Assembly (NCBI GenBank): GCA_963575745.1
Contig: CAUYUJ010017995.1
Coordinates: forward strand, 73,501-137,500
Direction of reading: 5' to 3'
Source of the DNA: Prorocentrum cordatum
Lineage: Eukaryota > Sar > Dinophyceae > Prorocentrales > Prorocentraceae
Length of the DNA stretch: 64,000 nt
Below the pieces are notes generated by a model. The model was not told where the DNA came from, ran no database searches, and worked only from the letters and a program-made list of their open reading frames with translations. Shown piece after piece: positions 27,686-36,690 of this stretch. How positions within the stretch are numbered: position 1 is the stretch's first letter; the number at the start of each line of letters is the position of its first letter. Position numbers and translations under genes: made by a program.

Positions 27686-28771
27686 CAAGCTGGGCGCGCT
27701 GGAGACGTCGAGGATCCGTAAGCAGTCCTCGGCTATTGAGTTGATGTTCTGCGCTATCACATCATGGAATCAGGTGACATTGGATTTCCTGCAGGAGATT
27801 CAGCCCTTGTGCGATGGCTTCTTCGTTGCTGAACATCATCTTTTGAAGGGCCTCTCGCGCGCCAAACGCAATGCAGCTCAGATCGGCTGGAGGCCGCATC
27901 TGAGACCAGCCCTCCCCTCCCCTGGAGGGGGTACTCATGGAGGAGTAGGAGCTGTGGTTTCCAAAGGTTTATGTTTCCAGCGTTTTTTGTCCTCGGATCC
28001 GAGCTTGTCAGATTTTGGCAGTGGCCTCAACTGGCAATTTTTGGAGCTCAGAACCAAAGAATGTATCATTGCTGTAGGTGTGATCTATTTGATTGCTGAC
28101 CTGGTTTTTCTGGGGAAAACATCGAGCGTATCCGTGCCGTTTCCGAGTTCCTTGGGGCCCTCGCTATCCCCTGGCTTTTGATGTGAGATTTCAACGTACC
28201 TGTGAGCGACATGGACTTGTCTGGTTTCCCGAAGCTTGCACGTGCACGCTGCTTAGTACCTGATGATGTCGAGGTTACTTGTACCCAGGGACGTGGCACA
28301 CTTATTGACTATGTTATAGCTTCGAGCGGCTTGGCCGATTTTGTACATGTAAGTACATGTACTCACAGCCCTTTCAAAACGCATGTCTGCCTTAAAATTT
28401 GTATACAACATGAAGCTCTTGAACAACATATGTGGCAACGTGGTAAGCCTGTACCTTTCCCTAACTGTCCTGGGCCTGATTTACCCTGGTCACAGCATCT
28501 CCTAACGGCCGCTGCTCAACTCGGGCGTGAAGGAGTGCTGCCTGAAGTCCCTGGGTATCTTTACAATGCACTGGTGCCGCATGTTCAGGACAATTTAAGT
28601 GAGAGGCTTACCGCTATGTACCGCACTTGGTCTAGAGCGACCGAAGCCATGTTTGAGTCTCGTGCGGTTGCAGTTGACCGCAGTGTGAGCCGGGTAAAAC
28701 GAGGTGAATTTCTTGTTTTTCGACGTTCAACGACTGGACGGACGGGGCCCTGCTGGCCAGAGTTTTCGTGA
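27630..28771 (+). pseudogene. LINE ORF2: APE-type endonuclease (frame-broken)
   Basis: The frame containing the ATG at 27744 gives IELMFCAITSWNQVTLDFL and FFVAEHHLLKG, the TSWN first strand and (Q/A)E-H-H catalytic helix, then GGTHGGVGAVVSKGL. About 28100 the frame shifts to ENIERIRAVSEFLGALAIPW, followed by LLM-stop-DFNVP, where a TGA at 28184-28186 replaces the Gly of GDFN. GTLIDYVIASSGLADFV and THSPFKTHVCL give the last two blocks, the D-x-V and S-(D/K)-H positions. The upstream part of the frame overlaps the end of ORF1, so ORF2 probably depends on reinitiation or frameshifting. Confidence 0.7.
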
Positions 28772-30865
28772 ACCTGAACTTGCTTTTTGGGCCCAGATGT
28801 CTCAAAACATGTACGAATATCGATTTTACCTGACACGAAAGTCTTTGCAGATGGTCGCGAGCTTAGGTAGCGCCCTTCAAGGTTTAGCTTTGCAGCTGGA
28901 CAAATGCATCTGTGCCGACGATGCGCGCGGCATTGGCTGGTGGCGCGCCCATTTTTGTTCTCTTCCCACTGAGGTCGAAGGACTCGACACCTTGACGGGA
29001 GCTATTTCTACTCGCGTGATTGCTGCCTGGAAGGCCGCAAGGAGCTTGTCCAGAGCTCGAATGAAAGACTGGCTCCTGAAAGCCCTTCCCAAAGGTGCGA
29101 AAAAGGTGCACGCTTGGTTGAAACACGACCTTGGGGAACCGCCCCAAGTCTTGTTGGCCCCTCAAGGGGTCCGTCAGCTTCCTGGGGATCTCTTGGATTA
29201 TCGGCAGGCTTTCTGGAGCCAAGTTTGGCACTCCCCCGACGGTATGTCTTTGCTCTCTGGAGTGCTTGGCGCGCTCAGGCCTCGAGCTCTCGTGTCCCTT
29301 GAGATGTTGGACCCCGTGGAACCCATTGATGTGTTGAGAGCTGCGAGGTGTTTTTCCAACTCGACTGCGGTTGGGGTCGACTCTTGGGCTCCCAGGGCGT
29401 CGGTTGATTTACCTCGGGATGCTGTTTTGGGGTGCGCGCATCTCCGTAATCAGTGTGAAACTTCTCTGTCCTGGCCGTCCCAGGTTTATCTGAGTGGTAT
29501 TGCCTTACTTCCCAAGAATATTGAGTGTGATCGCCCTATTTGTAAATGCCCTACCCTTTACAGGGTCTACTGTAAGGCTCGGAATTCTGATCTTGATAGA
29601 TGGACTCTAGACAGGTACAATTATTGGGACACCGCTGTGAAAGGATCCAGCGCGCTCCAGGCCGTCTTACTTCGTGAGCTCGGCCACGAGATGGCTCGTA
29701 TGCTTGGGCTCTGCTCGGTCGGAGCCCATTGGGGCCTCAAGCGTTTTTTTTTCGACTCGGTCCAGCCGCGCAGGCTGCTTGAGTTGGCTGTGAAGATGGA
29801 CTACCCGCTCCACCTCCTCTACCTTGGTGTTCTGATTCATGAATCCCCACGTGTGCTAGAGGTTGGTGGTTTTGTTTCGGATATTATTCCCCCTGGGCGG
29901 GGTATCCTGGCGGGATGCATGCAATCCATGTCATGGGTTAAGATTTATTTGTATGATATCCTGGATTTGGCTCATGTCAAATACCGTCCCGTCCAGGTTA
30001 AATCGTATGTCGACGATATTACCCAATCCCAGGTTGGAAATATGAAGGATATACTGAACTCTCTAGTGCCTGCCGCCATGCTGTTGACCCACCAGCTTGA
30101 AGAAGTTGGTTGCACGATCTCTGCCAAGTCTGCTCTTGTGTGCAGCCATACAGACCTTGGACGTGAGTTGGCCGCCCGTTTCAGGGCGACAGGGTTGCAT
30201 ATCCAATTGCACGCGGCAACTCGAGATCTGGGGGCCATGACTACGGCAGGAAAAAAAGAGATCTACTGTGAAGTTAATGCAACGACGCAGCCAGGCCTCC
30301 AAGAAGGCCAAACAGGTTGCTTTCCTTGCCCGTATTGTGGGATCCGCGAGGCGATTGTACGAACCTGGGGTCCTCGCTGTCGGTTCGTGGTCCCACCGGG
30401 TGTTGGGGCTTACTCCAGGGCAAATCCAGTCTATGAGAGCCCAAGCGGCCATGTGCAGTGGTAGATGGAACCCTGGGGCCTGCACTACCACCGTCTTGGG
30501 GCTCATCAGTCCTGCCAAGGATGACCCCCATTTTAGGCTTCGCTATGGGCAGCTTGTGAGTTTCTACGATGTTTGGCAAGACCTTGCGCACGCTAAAAGA
30601 ATGGAGGTTTCTCGGTGCTGGGACATTATTGTTGCGAAGTTTAGCAATACCAAACATCGGTGGCAATGTGTTCGCGGCCCGTTGGCGGCTACAGTAGCGG
30701 TGCTCCTCGACCTCAATGTGGTACCGCAGAGCCCAGCGTGTTGGATTTTTCCCAATGGAGTGCACATCCGCTCCAGCGACCAGGCTTTCCCCCCACACCC
30801 TCTGGAGCGCGCTCATGGAGGTGTGCGGGGGCATGTCGTGGAGCGGGGCTGCTAAACACTATGAA
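28690..30865 (+). pseudogene. LINE ORF2: reverse transcriptase (frame-broken)
   Basis: After a frame change near 28700 the frame is open to 30466. KDWLLKALPKGAKKVHAWLK is a family-typical linker. AARCFSNSTAVGVDSWAPRA starts the RT fingers. SGIALLPKNIECDRPICKCP and YRVYCKARN follow; VKMDYPLHLLYLGVLIHESPR, PPGRGILAGCMQSMSWVKIY (motif B) and VKSYVDDITQSQVGN (motif C, complete YVDD at ~30008) complete the palm. At an A-run near 30250 the frame moves by one and continues as ASKKAKQVAFLARIVGSARRL to about 30855. The catalytic core has no nonsense codon, so the copy decayed mainly by indels or contains sequence errors. Confidence 0.8.
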
Positions 30866-32384
30866 GGGTCTGGTTTAGGAGGGGGAGTGGAATTTACTGC
30901 CCCTTCGGATGTTTTTGAGGAAACTTGAAAAAGAGGGCTCTTTCGAAGCCGCTGGTATGATCCGTAACGTTTTGACTGCTGGTTTTTGGACCGAGGACCG
31001 TCTTGCTAAGGCTGGCTACGAGTCTTCTACGAATGGCAAGTGGCCTAGGTGCGGCCTCGAGGCCGAAACTGCTGCCCATCGCTTTTGGTCCTGCAGATGT
31101 AATGATGATATCCCAGACAGCGCGATCGACCGATCGAATGATTCTAAGGCCGAAGCTTTGGGTTCTCCCGAATCCTCCTGTTTCTGGATGCGTGGGCTCC
31201 CGCCCTTATCCGCCGGTGTTGGCCACCTCCCTGAGCCCGTGGACCTCTCCTGGGATTGGGGAAAGTTGAGTGCGGGGGCCCGTGTGAACGGGGGTGTCTG
31301 GGGAATCGATGGCAGCGGGGGTAAGTATCATAAAGATTGGCGACTAAGGCGATGTGGATGGGCTATCGTCCACCAAGGTCCTGCAGGCCATTTTGACGGC
31401 GTAGCCAGCGGTGCACTGCCGACTAAGGTGCAGTCTGCTGGTCGAGCCGAATTGTATGCACTTGTACAGCTGGTTATGCGCTCAACTGGCAATGTCAGAG
31501 TATATTCAGACAATATGGCCGTTGTGAAAGGTGTTCGTCGCCCCCTAAGTATGAAGGCTAAATCGTCTATGCTTGATCTTTGGAAGATATACCATGAGGT
31601 CCTGGGGGCTCGGGGCGGCACGGTTGATGTTCGTTGGACCAACGGTCACCCCACCCAGGCCCAGGCGTTTCACATGGTTTTGAGTGACACTAAAATTTAC
31701 CTCAATGAAGCTGCTGATTTTTTCGCGGGAAAGGCTGCTGATGCTGGCCAGGTGACAGAAGATGCGGCCCGTCGCACCCTTCTGGCCGATGAGCGGGCAT
31801 TCAAGGTTGTGGGCCGCCTTCTGTCTGTCCAGAGAGAGGTTTTGTTTTGCTCCGATCGTGAGAATGTGCGGCGACTCGGACGCACCCGTACGTCTGTGAG
31901 ATCTCTGGATGAGCGCCTTTGCAGACTCCGTGACTCGGGTCATGACTGTGTGGTGCGTTCATCGTCCTTTAAGTGTCGTTTGTGCGCCCGCTCGTTCGGA
32001 CGTCGAGGCCCTCTCTGTGAATTTTGGCCTTGCATTTGCAAACCCCGTGCAGAGATAAATCAGCGAATTCAGGCCCTCCCTGCTAGGAGTGCACCTGCCC
32101 CTCCTGGTAGGGGGCCCTCACCTCCTCCTGATGATCTTGGGCCTTTCGAGGCCGGAGTGGGTGGGGGAATGGATCATCCTGTGGCCGAGCTTTGCCATGC
32201 CTCGCATCAGCTCGCCACTCTCAGAGGAGTTTTGTTTTGTCAGGTCTGCGGGTGCCATTGTGTTGAGAACCCGAGGAACCTCAGGTTGGAGTGTATGCCT
32301 CCCGCCCGTGCTGGCCACGAAGTGCTCAGCCGTCTGAAGAAGGGATTGCCTCCTAAGTCTGGAGGAAGGTTCCCTGATTTGTGA
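30866..32384 (+). pseudogene. LINE ORF2: RNase H and Cys-rich C-terminus
   Basis: From about 30909 the frame gives a linker with a Cys cluster (KWPRCGLEAETAAHRFWSCR). A full RNase H follows: Asp in GVWGIDGSGGKYHKDW (~31295), Glu in GRAELYALVQLV (~31442), Asp in YSDNMAVVKG (~31503) and the final Asp in YLNEAADFFAGKAADAG (~31700). Two further Cys motifs (FKCRLCARSFGRRGPLCEFW and LFCQVCGCHC) and a basic end, LSRLKKGLPPKSGGRFPDL, lead to the stop at 32382-32384. The order endonuclease-RT-RNase H is the normal one for RNase H-bearing LINEs. Confidence 0.8.
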
Positions 32385-32447
32385 GTTGGCCCAGCGTGCC
32401 CCGCCTAGCTGCAGGTCACCACGCATAGAGGTAGAATAGAATAGAAT

Positions 32448-32734
32448 CCTCCTCGTCCCCCTCTTCCTCCTCCTCCTCCTCGTCCTCCTCCTCCTCTTCC
32501 TTTTTTTGCAACGTTTATGTTAGCTCGTGCCAATGCTCCTCTCCTTCAACTCCTCCCTTCTCCCGTTCCCTTTCCGTTACCCCCCCCTCGTCTTCAAACG
32601 TCCCGTTCTCCCCCGCGGCAAGTGTGCAGGCGAGGCGCCATTGCCCGCTTCGACGAGATCGTGCCAGTGCGAACTTTCTGCTCTCCGCACTGGCCGCGCA
32701 GAGACGACGACGACGACGTCGCCCCGGCCCCGAG
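32448..32734. repeat. CTC tract and intron end
   Basis: CTC/TTC triplets to ~32505 following the LINE tail, then pyrimidine-rich intron sequence up to the acceptor GAG|G at 32732-32735, which includes a short GAC run (32703-32718). Confidence 0.75.
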
Positions 32735-32800
32735 GTGGAGCTGCGGAGCTTCTTCAACGCGTCCGGCCTGGACGACTCCGCCAGGCAGCTGGCCGCTCAG
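32735..32800 (+). CDS. Dikinase segment 5
   Basis: Codes VELRSFFNASGLDDSARQLAAQ, starting in phase 0 after the 13.8-kb intron. Joined to segment 4 the sequence reads IHIFQ-VELRSFFNAS, which matches the plant PWD IFYNELKDFFNA block residue for residue in spacing. The exon end is placed at CAG|GCCGGT (GC donor) because this keeps phase 0 with the next segment; CCG|GT four bases later is the alternative. A (GTC)n array starts directly after the donor. Confidence 0.85.
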
Positions 32801-32810
32801 GCCGGTGTGT

Positions 32811-32949
32811 CGTCGTCGTCGTTGTCGTCGTCGCCTTCGTCGTCGTCGTCGTCGTCGTCGTCGTGTTGTTTTCGCCGCCGCCGCCGCCGCCGTCGTCGTC
32901 CGTCGTCGCCGCCGCCGTCGTCGTCCGTCGTCTTCAGTCGTCGTCGTCG

Positions 32950-32993
<44 letters not shown>

Positions 32994-33110
32994 CGTCGTC
33001 GTCCGTCATCGTCGTCGTCGGCGTCGTCGACGACGACGACGTCGTCGACGTTCGGAGGACGAGGAGGTGGAGGAGGAAGAGGAGGAGGACGAGGAGGAGG
33101 AGGACCTAGC
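32811..33110. repeat. (GTC)n/(CGC)n array and GGA tract
   Basis: About 80 GTC/CGC triplets to ~33050, then GAGGAGGAG-type purine triplets to ~33107. Sequences around it code for poly-Arg, poly-Val or poly-Ser depending on frame. Confidence 0.9.
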
Positions 33111-33640
33111 ATGGATCTAGCTCAACGGCGCATCAGAAGTTTGCGAGCCAGCTGCCGTCCGAACGAGGACGCAGTGTCCACCCCCTGGCCGACACTGGGT
33201 GACAAAGCTCTAAACGGCATTCCTGCTTTGCGGTGCCTACCTTCCTACAGACTCCCGAGACGGCCAGCCATCACACGAGGGTCCCTCCCAGGACAACAGC
33301 TGAACAACTTGACCCAGACGGGGGTTCGGGGGGTTAGGTTGGTTCGACTCCTGCTGCGGACACGAGTACGCACATCGACATCACTGAACATTTTTCTTGT
33401 CATGAGGTTTCTGGTGCCGACGTTCATGCTAACAAAAACGATGCGGACGGTGCAGATGCTGACGATGAAGCGTGTTACGAAGATGGCGTTGCTGCTGATC
33501 ATGATGCATCTGGTGCTGATGATGATGGTGATGATTGTGGGTTAGGGTGATGGTGATTCTGATCACGATTCTGAGGACGACGATGGCGCCGGCGGCGAGG
33601 CGCGCGCACCCCACGCGCGGCGCTCCAACCGCTGGGGGAG
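33111..33640. other. Intron sequence, nothing recognised
   Basis: Unique-looking sequence to ~33480, then GATGATGGTGATG-type triplets (33480-33590) and a short GC-rich lead to the acceptor at 33639-33640. Confidence 0.45.
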
Positions 33641-33753
33641 GTGCCGAGCATCCGTCCGGCGGTGGACAATCTGCTCTTGCTGAAGGGCCAGCCTGCGCCC
33701 GCACCCGCGCAGCTTGAGGCGCTTGCCGCCTTGCGGCGCGTGGTGGCCCCCAG
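33641..33753 (+). CDS. Dikinase segment 6
   Basis: Follows GGGGGAG|G and codes VPSIRPAVDNLLLLKGQPAP and QLEALAALRRVVAPR. It aligns with the plant PWD region KPSLDEQALTALALFLECKQ and the following LNSLRDVI helix. The 3' end is uncertain: CCCAG|GACG (GA donor) at 33753 gives the phase needed by segment 7, but about 15 residues of the family alignment are then missing, so a further small exon may lie between. Confidence 0.6.
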
Positions 33754-33761
33754 GACGTCAG

Positions 33762-33987
33762 CGGTCGCCGCCGCGGCCGCTGCCGCGGTTGCAGCCGCGG
33801 TCGCAGCCGCGGTCGCCGCCGCGGTCGCCGCCGCGGTCGCCGCCGCGGTCGCCGCGTCGACGGCGGCGACGGGGACGACGGTGCCGACGACGGAGATGGC
33901 CACAGCGACGACGACGGCCACGGCAACGGAATTGTCGTCGATGTCCGTCGTCCGTCGTCCGTTGTCCGCCGCCGCCGCCGCCGCTGG

Positions 33988-34020
<33 letters not shown>

Positions 34021-34162
34021 TGTCGTCCGTCGTCCGACGTCTGTCGTCCGTCGTCCGTCGTGCGTCGTGCATCGTCCGTCGTCGTCGTTTGTCGTCCGTC
34101 GCCGTCGTGCCGTCCGTCGTCTGGCGTCCCTCGTCCGTCGTCCGTCGTCCGTCGTCCGTCGT

Positions 34163-34195
<33 letters not shown>

Positions 34196-34200
34196 GCTCT
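33762..34200. repeat. GCCGCGGTCGCC repeats and (CGTC/GTC)n array
   Basis: A 12-bp repeat (GCCGCGGTCGCC, about eight copies, 33762-33860), then GAC/GTC triplets and a GTCGTCCGTC array to ~34195. Poly-Ala/Val ORFs over it are not considered genes. Confidence 0.9.
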
Positions 34201-34700
34201 CTGGAGCCTATCTTGGTTGGCCGTCTTGGAGGCATTTGGGGACCGTCTTGGAGGCCATCGTGGGTCATCTTGGCCATCTTGGAAGCATCTTGGATGCCAT
34301 TCATCTTGGACGCTTCGAGGCGATCGGGCTTATGGAGTCGGATTTTGCGGGAAGTTCTGGGTGCCCGGCGGGTTCGGCCAAGACCCCACTGAGAGCTCCT
34401 TTTCAGCAAAAAACCGAACCCCTGCCAGACGTTCGGCACGCCGTGCACACCTGTGGCAAGACAGCAGGGGGCGGTGGATCCAGTGGCCTTCGGCTCATCC
34501 CGCCACCCCACCGTGCCTGGGTCGTGGACGCGAGGCCCTTGAAGGCCTCCTGGGGTCTCTCCGGATGCCTCTCAGGGCCTCCAGGAGGCCCTGGGAGGTG
34601 ATGTTGATGATGCCGATTCTACGGGCGACGATGATACCGATATTGTCGGGGCGTTCGCCAAGGAAAGTTCTCATAAGGTTTCAGACCCTGGAGGGCTCCT
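34201..34700. repeat. CTTGG minisatellite and diverged dispersed core
   Basis: 34215-34320 has GTCTTGGAGGC and ATCTTGG units. 34345-34510 (GGTGCCCGGCGGGTTCGGCC, GGCACGCCGTGCACACC, GCAGGGGGCGG) is a diverged copy of the core seen at 14396 and 61800. Confidence 0.65.
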
Positions 34701-34839
34701 TGTCCAATCAGGGCGGCGGTGACATCCTTGGCAACTCCACGACTGGGGTTCCGCCGGCTTCCAGACCCTGGATTTCTTTTTGGTTCCTCATCCAATGTCC
34801 TCACCGTGATCAGGGTGAGGGGGCCGAGCGGTCTTAATT

Positions 34840-35215
34840 TCTCCCTGCGCGCGTGGCTGGACGGGGAGGCGGATATGCGCGCGCACAGGCGAAAGCCACA
34901 TTTTGAAAACGAGCCGCCCTCCACAAATGAAGCCGGTACAAACTTTGCAGAGGAATGTGCAGGGCCCTGAGGCGGGAGCCACACAATCGTCTCGAAAGTT
35001 TGCAAACTTAACAGTTTGCAAACTTTCGAGACGATTGTGCGCGACGCTGAGGCGAGAGCAACGTTTTGAAAACCGCCCGCCCTCCATCCCTGAAGCTGTT
35101 GCAAGCATTAAGCTTCAGGATCATGCTGGTGAGGCAGTTTCAGGCGAAACGCTTGGCCTTCCCTGCCGACACGTCTTGGGGTGCGACAGGGAGGAGTTAT
35201 TTATGAGGTAAAGGG
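34840..35215. repeat. Dispersed repeat family (ACATTTTGAAAAC cores), copy 1
   Basis: Units with GCGAAAGCCACATTTTGAAA, GAGCCGCCCTCCA and AAGCCGGTACAAACTTTG; it ends with GCCGACACGTCTTGGGGTGC and GACAGGGAGGAGTTAT. The same 3' end closes copies at ~55085 and ~59010. A perfect 27-bp inverted repeat lies inside at 34982-35039. Confidence 0.75.
34982..35039. repeat. Perfect 27-bp inverted repeat with a 4-base loop
   Basis: Arms 34982-35008 and 35013-35039 (right arm contains GCAAACTTTCGAGACGATTG) are exact reverse complements, with the loop TAAC at 35009-35012. Confidence 0.95.
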
Positions 35216-35399
35216 ATGGAGGTTGAAGAGGAGGAGGAGGAGGAGGAGGAGGCGGAGGAAAAGGAGGAGGAGGAGAACGAGGAGGGGGAGGGAGGAGGTG
35301 GAGGCGGGGAGGAAGTAGGAGAGAATAATCAGGAAGATGAGGATGATTAGGCATTGTCTTAACACCATGCTGTGCCACGCCCCCTCCCTCCCGCGCCAG
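35216..35399. repeat. GGA-rich purine tract and intron end
   Basis: GAGGAGGAGG runs (35225-35320), then a short unique sequence ending in CCGCGCCAG before segment 7. Confidence 0.7.
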
Positions 35400-35472
35400 G
35401 GTAGAGGAAGAGCAGAACTGGCTGCGCCTCGACGTCGAGCTGGACAGGTACGCGTTCGTGCTCCTGAGCCAG
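35400..35472 (+). CDS. Dikinase segment 7
   Basis: After GCGCCAG|G the frame codes VEEEQNWLRLDVELDRYAF and VLLSQ, ending CAG|GC in phase 0. It matches the family block [21 protein letters not shown]. The short C-rich intron that follows (35473-35523) ends GGAG|G. Confidence 0.8.
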
Positions 35473-35523
35473 GCCCCCCCCCCCCTCACCGCAGCTCCTT
35501 CCCCTCACCCTCTTACGTTGGAG

Positions 35524-35680
35524 GGCCCTGGCTGGCTCGCTCGCGCTGCCGAGCTCGGCGCCTGCCGCAGTTGGGAAGACGACCCCGCTGGGAGTATGTC
35601 ACGAGCTGGTGCACGGAGGCGCCCTCCAGCGCGGCCCCGCGTTGTGCCTGCCTCCGGCTCGACAGTGGATGCCCATCTGC
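35524..35680 (+). CDS. Dikinase segment 8, with an apparent one-base frameshift
   Basis: Codes GPGWLARAAELGACRSWEDDP in phase 0, corresponding to the GGADWLAENVESKN-x-SSWNDP region of plant PWD. From about 35582 the matching sequence moves to another frame: PLGVCHELVHGGALQRG would follow the DPL of the family. This implies a one-base indel, or an unrecognised splice. The 3' limit is approximate. If the indel is real this dikinase allele is broken; if it is a sequence error the gene may be intact. Confidence 0.6.
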
Positions 35681-35929
35681 TCCGCCCGTCTCTCTTCCCC
35701 TTCCCCCCTTCACAATTACACAGTATGAATAAAACTCTCATCTCGTCCCTGATGACGTCTGGAAGATGTCTGGCCCTCCTCCGCGTACGGTTTTTTACGC
35801 AGTATTCCCGGGAGTTTTTTCCCAACCCTCCTTGGTTGGGTATTCGTTTTGAATAGAGCAGTGTGGTCGCGTCCTTCCTCCTCCCGCCTCCCGCCTCTTT
35901 CCTGCCTCTTTCTGTCTTGCCTGCGGGGG

Positions 35930-36370
35930 GCTGTGAAACTGTCGCCACTTTCGAGGCCTGCTGGGGGGCTCAGCATAGAGGGTAATCGCGGCAGATTCAA
36001 ATTAGACCTCGCCATCCCTGGGGGGCTGCGATCTGTGAAACTGTCGCCACTTTCGAGGCCTGCTGGGGGGTCCAGCATAGAGGGTAATCGCGGCAGATCC
36101 AAATTAGACCTCGCCCTCCCTGGGGGGCTGCGATCTGTGAAACTGTCGCCACTTTCGAGGCCTGCTGGGGGGCCCAGCACAGTGAGGGCCACGCGCGGAT
36201 TCAAATTAGACCTCGCCATCCCTGGGGGGCTGCGATCTGCGAAACTGCCGCCATTTTCGAGGCCTGCTGGGGGGCCCAGCACAGTGAGGGCCACGGGCAG
36301 ATTCAAATGAGACCTCGCCGTCCCTGCGGGGCTGCGATCTGTGAACCTGTCGCCACTTTCGAGGCCTGCT
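35930..36370. repeat. ~100-bp satellite, array 1
   Basis: Units of 100-102 bp built on GGGGGGCTGCGATCTGTGAA, ACTGTCGCCACTTTCGAGGC, CTGCTGGGGGG, a variable CAGCATAGAGGGTAATCGCGG or CAGCACAGTGAGGGCCACG piece, and ATTCAAATTAGACCTCGCCA. About four units. It is preceded by the hairpin phrase CCCAACCCTCCTTGGTTGGG. Confidence 0.95.
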
Positions 36371-36690
36371 GTGATCCCCGTTTTCGAAGTGGCTAGGAGT
36401 GCTCAGGAATTGTAAATCATCAGCTTTATCAAGCCCTTTTCCTGTAGCCAGTGTCCTGCGAGTCTCCCGAATTCCGTCTGCAGACATATGTAACCCTCGC
36501 TCCGTCATCGCCCCCTTATAAAGTATCCTAAACTATTTGCGCCCCGCTTTTGCGCAGGGGTTGGGTACGTCGCCAGGGTAATTCCCAACCCTCCTTGGTT
36601 GGGTATTCGTTTTGAATAGAGCAGTGTGGTCGCGTCCTTCCTCCTCCCGCCTCCCGCCTCTTTCCTGCCTCTTTCTGTCTTGCCTGCGGG
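36371..36690. repeat. Higher-order spacer of the satellite
   Basis: From GATCCCCGTTTTCGAAGTGG, through TCCCGAATTCCGTCTG, CATATGTAACCCTCGCTCCG, CCCTTATAAAGTATCC, GGGGTTGGGTACGTCGCCAG and the CCCAACC/GGTTGGG hairpin, to GAATAGAGCAGTGTGGTC. Full copies also at ~38033-38350 and ~38921-39200; partial copies at ~35815, 40955 and 43800. Confidence 0.9.

Larger units (their letters stand above)
26208..32447 (+). mobile_element. Full-length LINE with a spliced-leader relic at its 5' end
   Basis: Runs from a spliced-leader-like 21-mer (26211-26231) through ORF1, APE endonuclease, RT, RNase H and Cys-rich C-terminal motifs to a short-period tail (TAGAATAGAATAGAAT, 32432-32447). The 11-base CCTCCTCGTCC is present at 26197-26207 and at 32448-32458, directly flanking the element, as a likely target duplication inside a CTC tract. 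ORF2 has at least five one-base frame changes and one in-frame TGA (28184-28186), so this copy is not active as read. Confidence 0.85.
18942..32734 (+). other. 13.8-kb dikinase intron filled with transposons
   Basis: GT donor at 18942 and GAG|G acceptor at 32732-32735. Contents in order: a (CTC)n tract (18955-19007), a decayed LINE (~19.0-23.4 kb), GC-rich unrecognised sequence (23.4-25.4 kb), PPR-derived 81-bp repeats (25.39-26.09 kb), a CTC/CTG tract, a LINE with a spliced-leader relic (26208-32447) and another CTC tract. Both LINEs are in the sense orientation of the gene. Confidence 0.75.
16825..35680 (+). other. Phosphoglucan water dikinase-like gene (span of supported exons)
   Basis: Eight exon segments in order on one strand encode two CBM20 starch-binding modules and then the long alpha-helical region specific to the GWD/PWD starch dikinases. 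The enzyme transfers the beta-phosphate of ATP to glucose residues of starch already phosphorylated by GWD, opening granules for degradation. The strongest evidence is the block MTRIRDIAHRNDIP...NKLHR, then the ordered continuation across introns at GDLVKLDRLVERID, IHIFQ|VELRSFFNAS and DRYAFVLLS, which matches plant PWD without gaps. The C-terminal phosphohistidine and PPDK-like ATP-binding domains would lie beyond. Upstream exons with a targeting peptide were not found. Introns of 13.8 kb and possibly 19 kb are packed with transposons. Confidence 0.8.

Noticed and set aside
36500-36545. TATA-like word (CCCTTATAAAGTATCC) in the satellite spacer as a promoter
   Set aside because: It recurs in every spacer and no gene follows; dinoflagellate promoters are not known to depend on TATA boxes.
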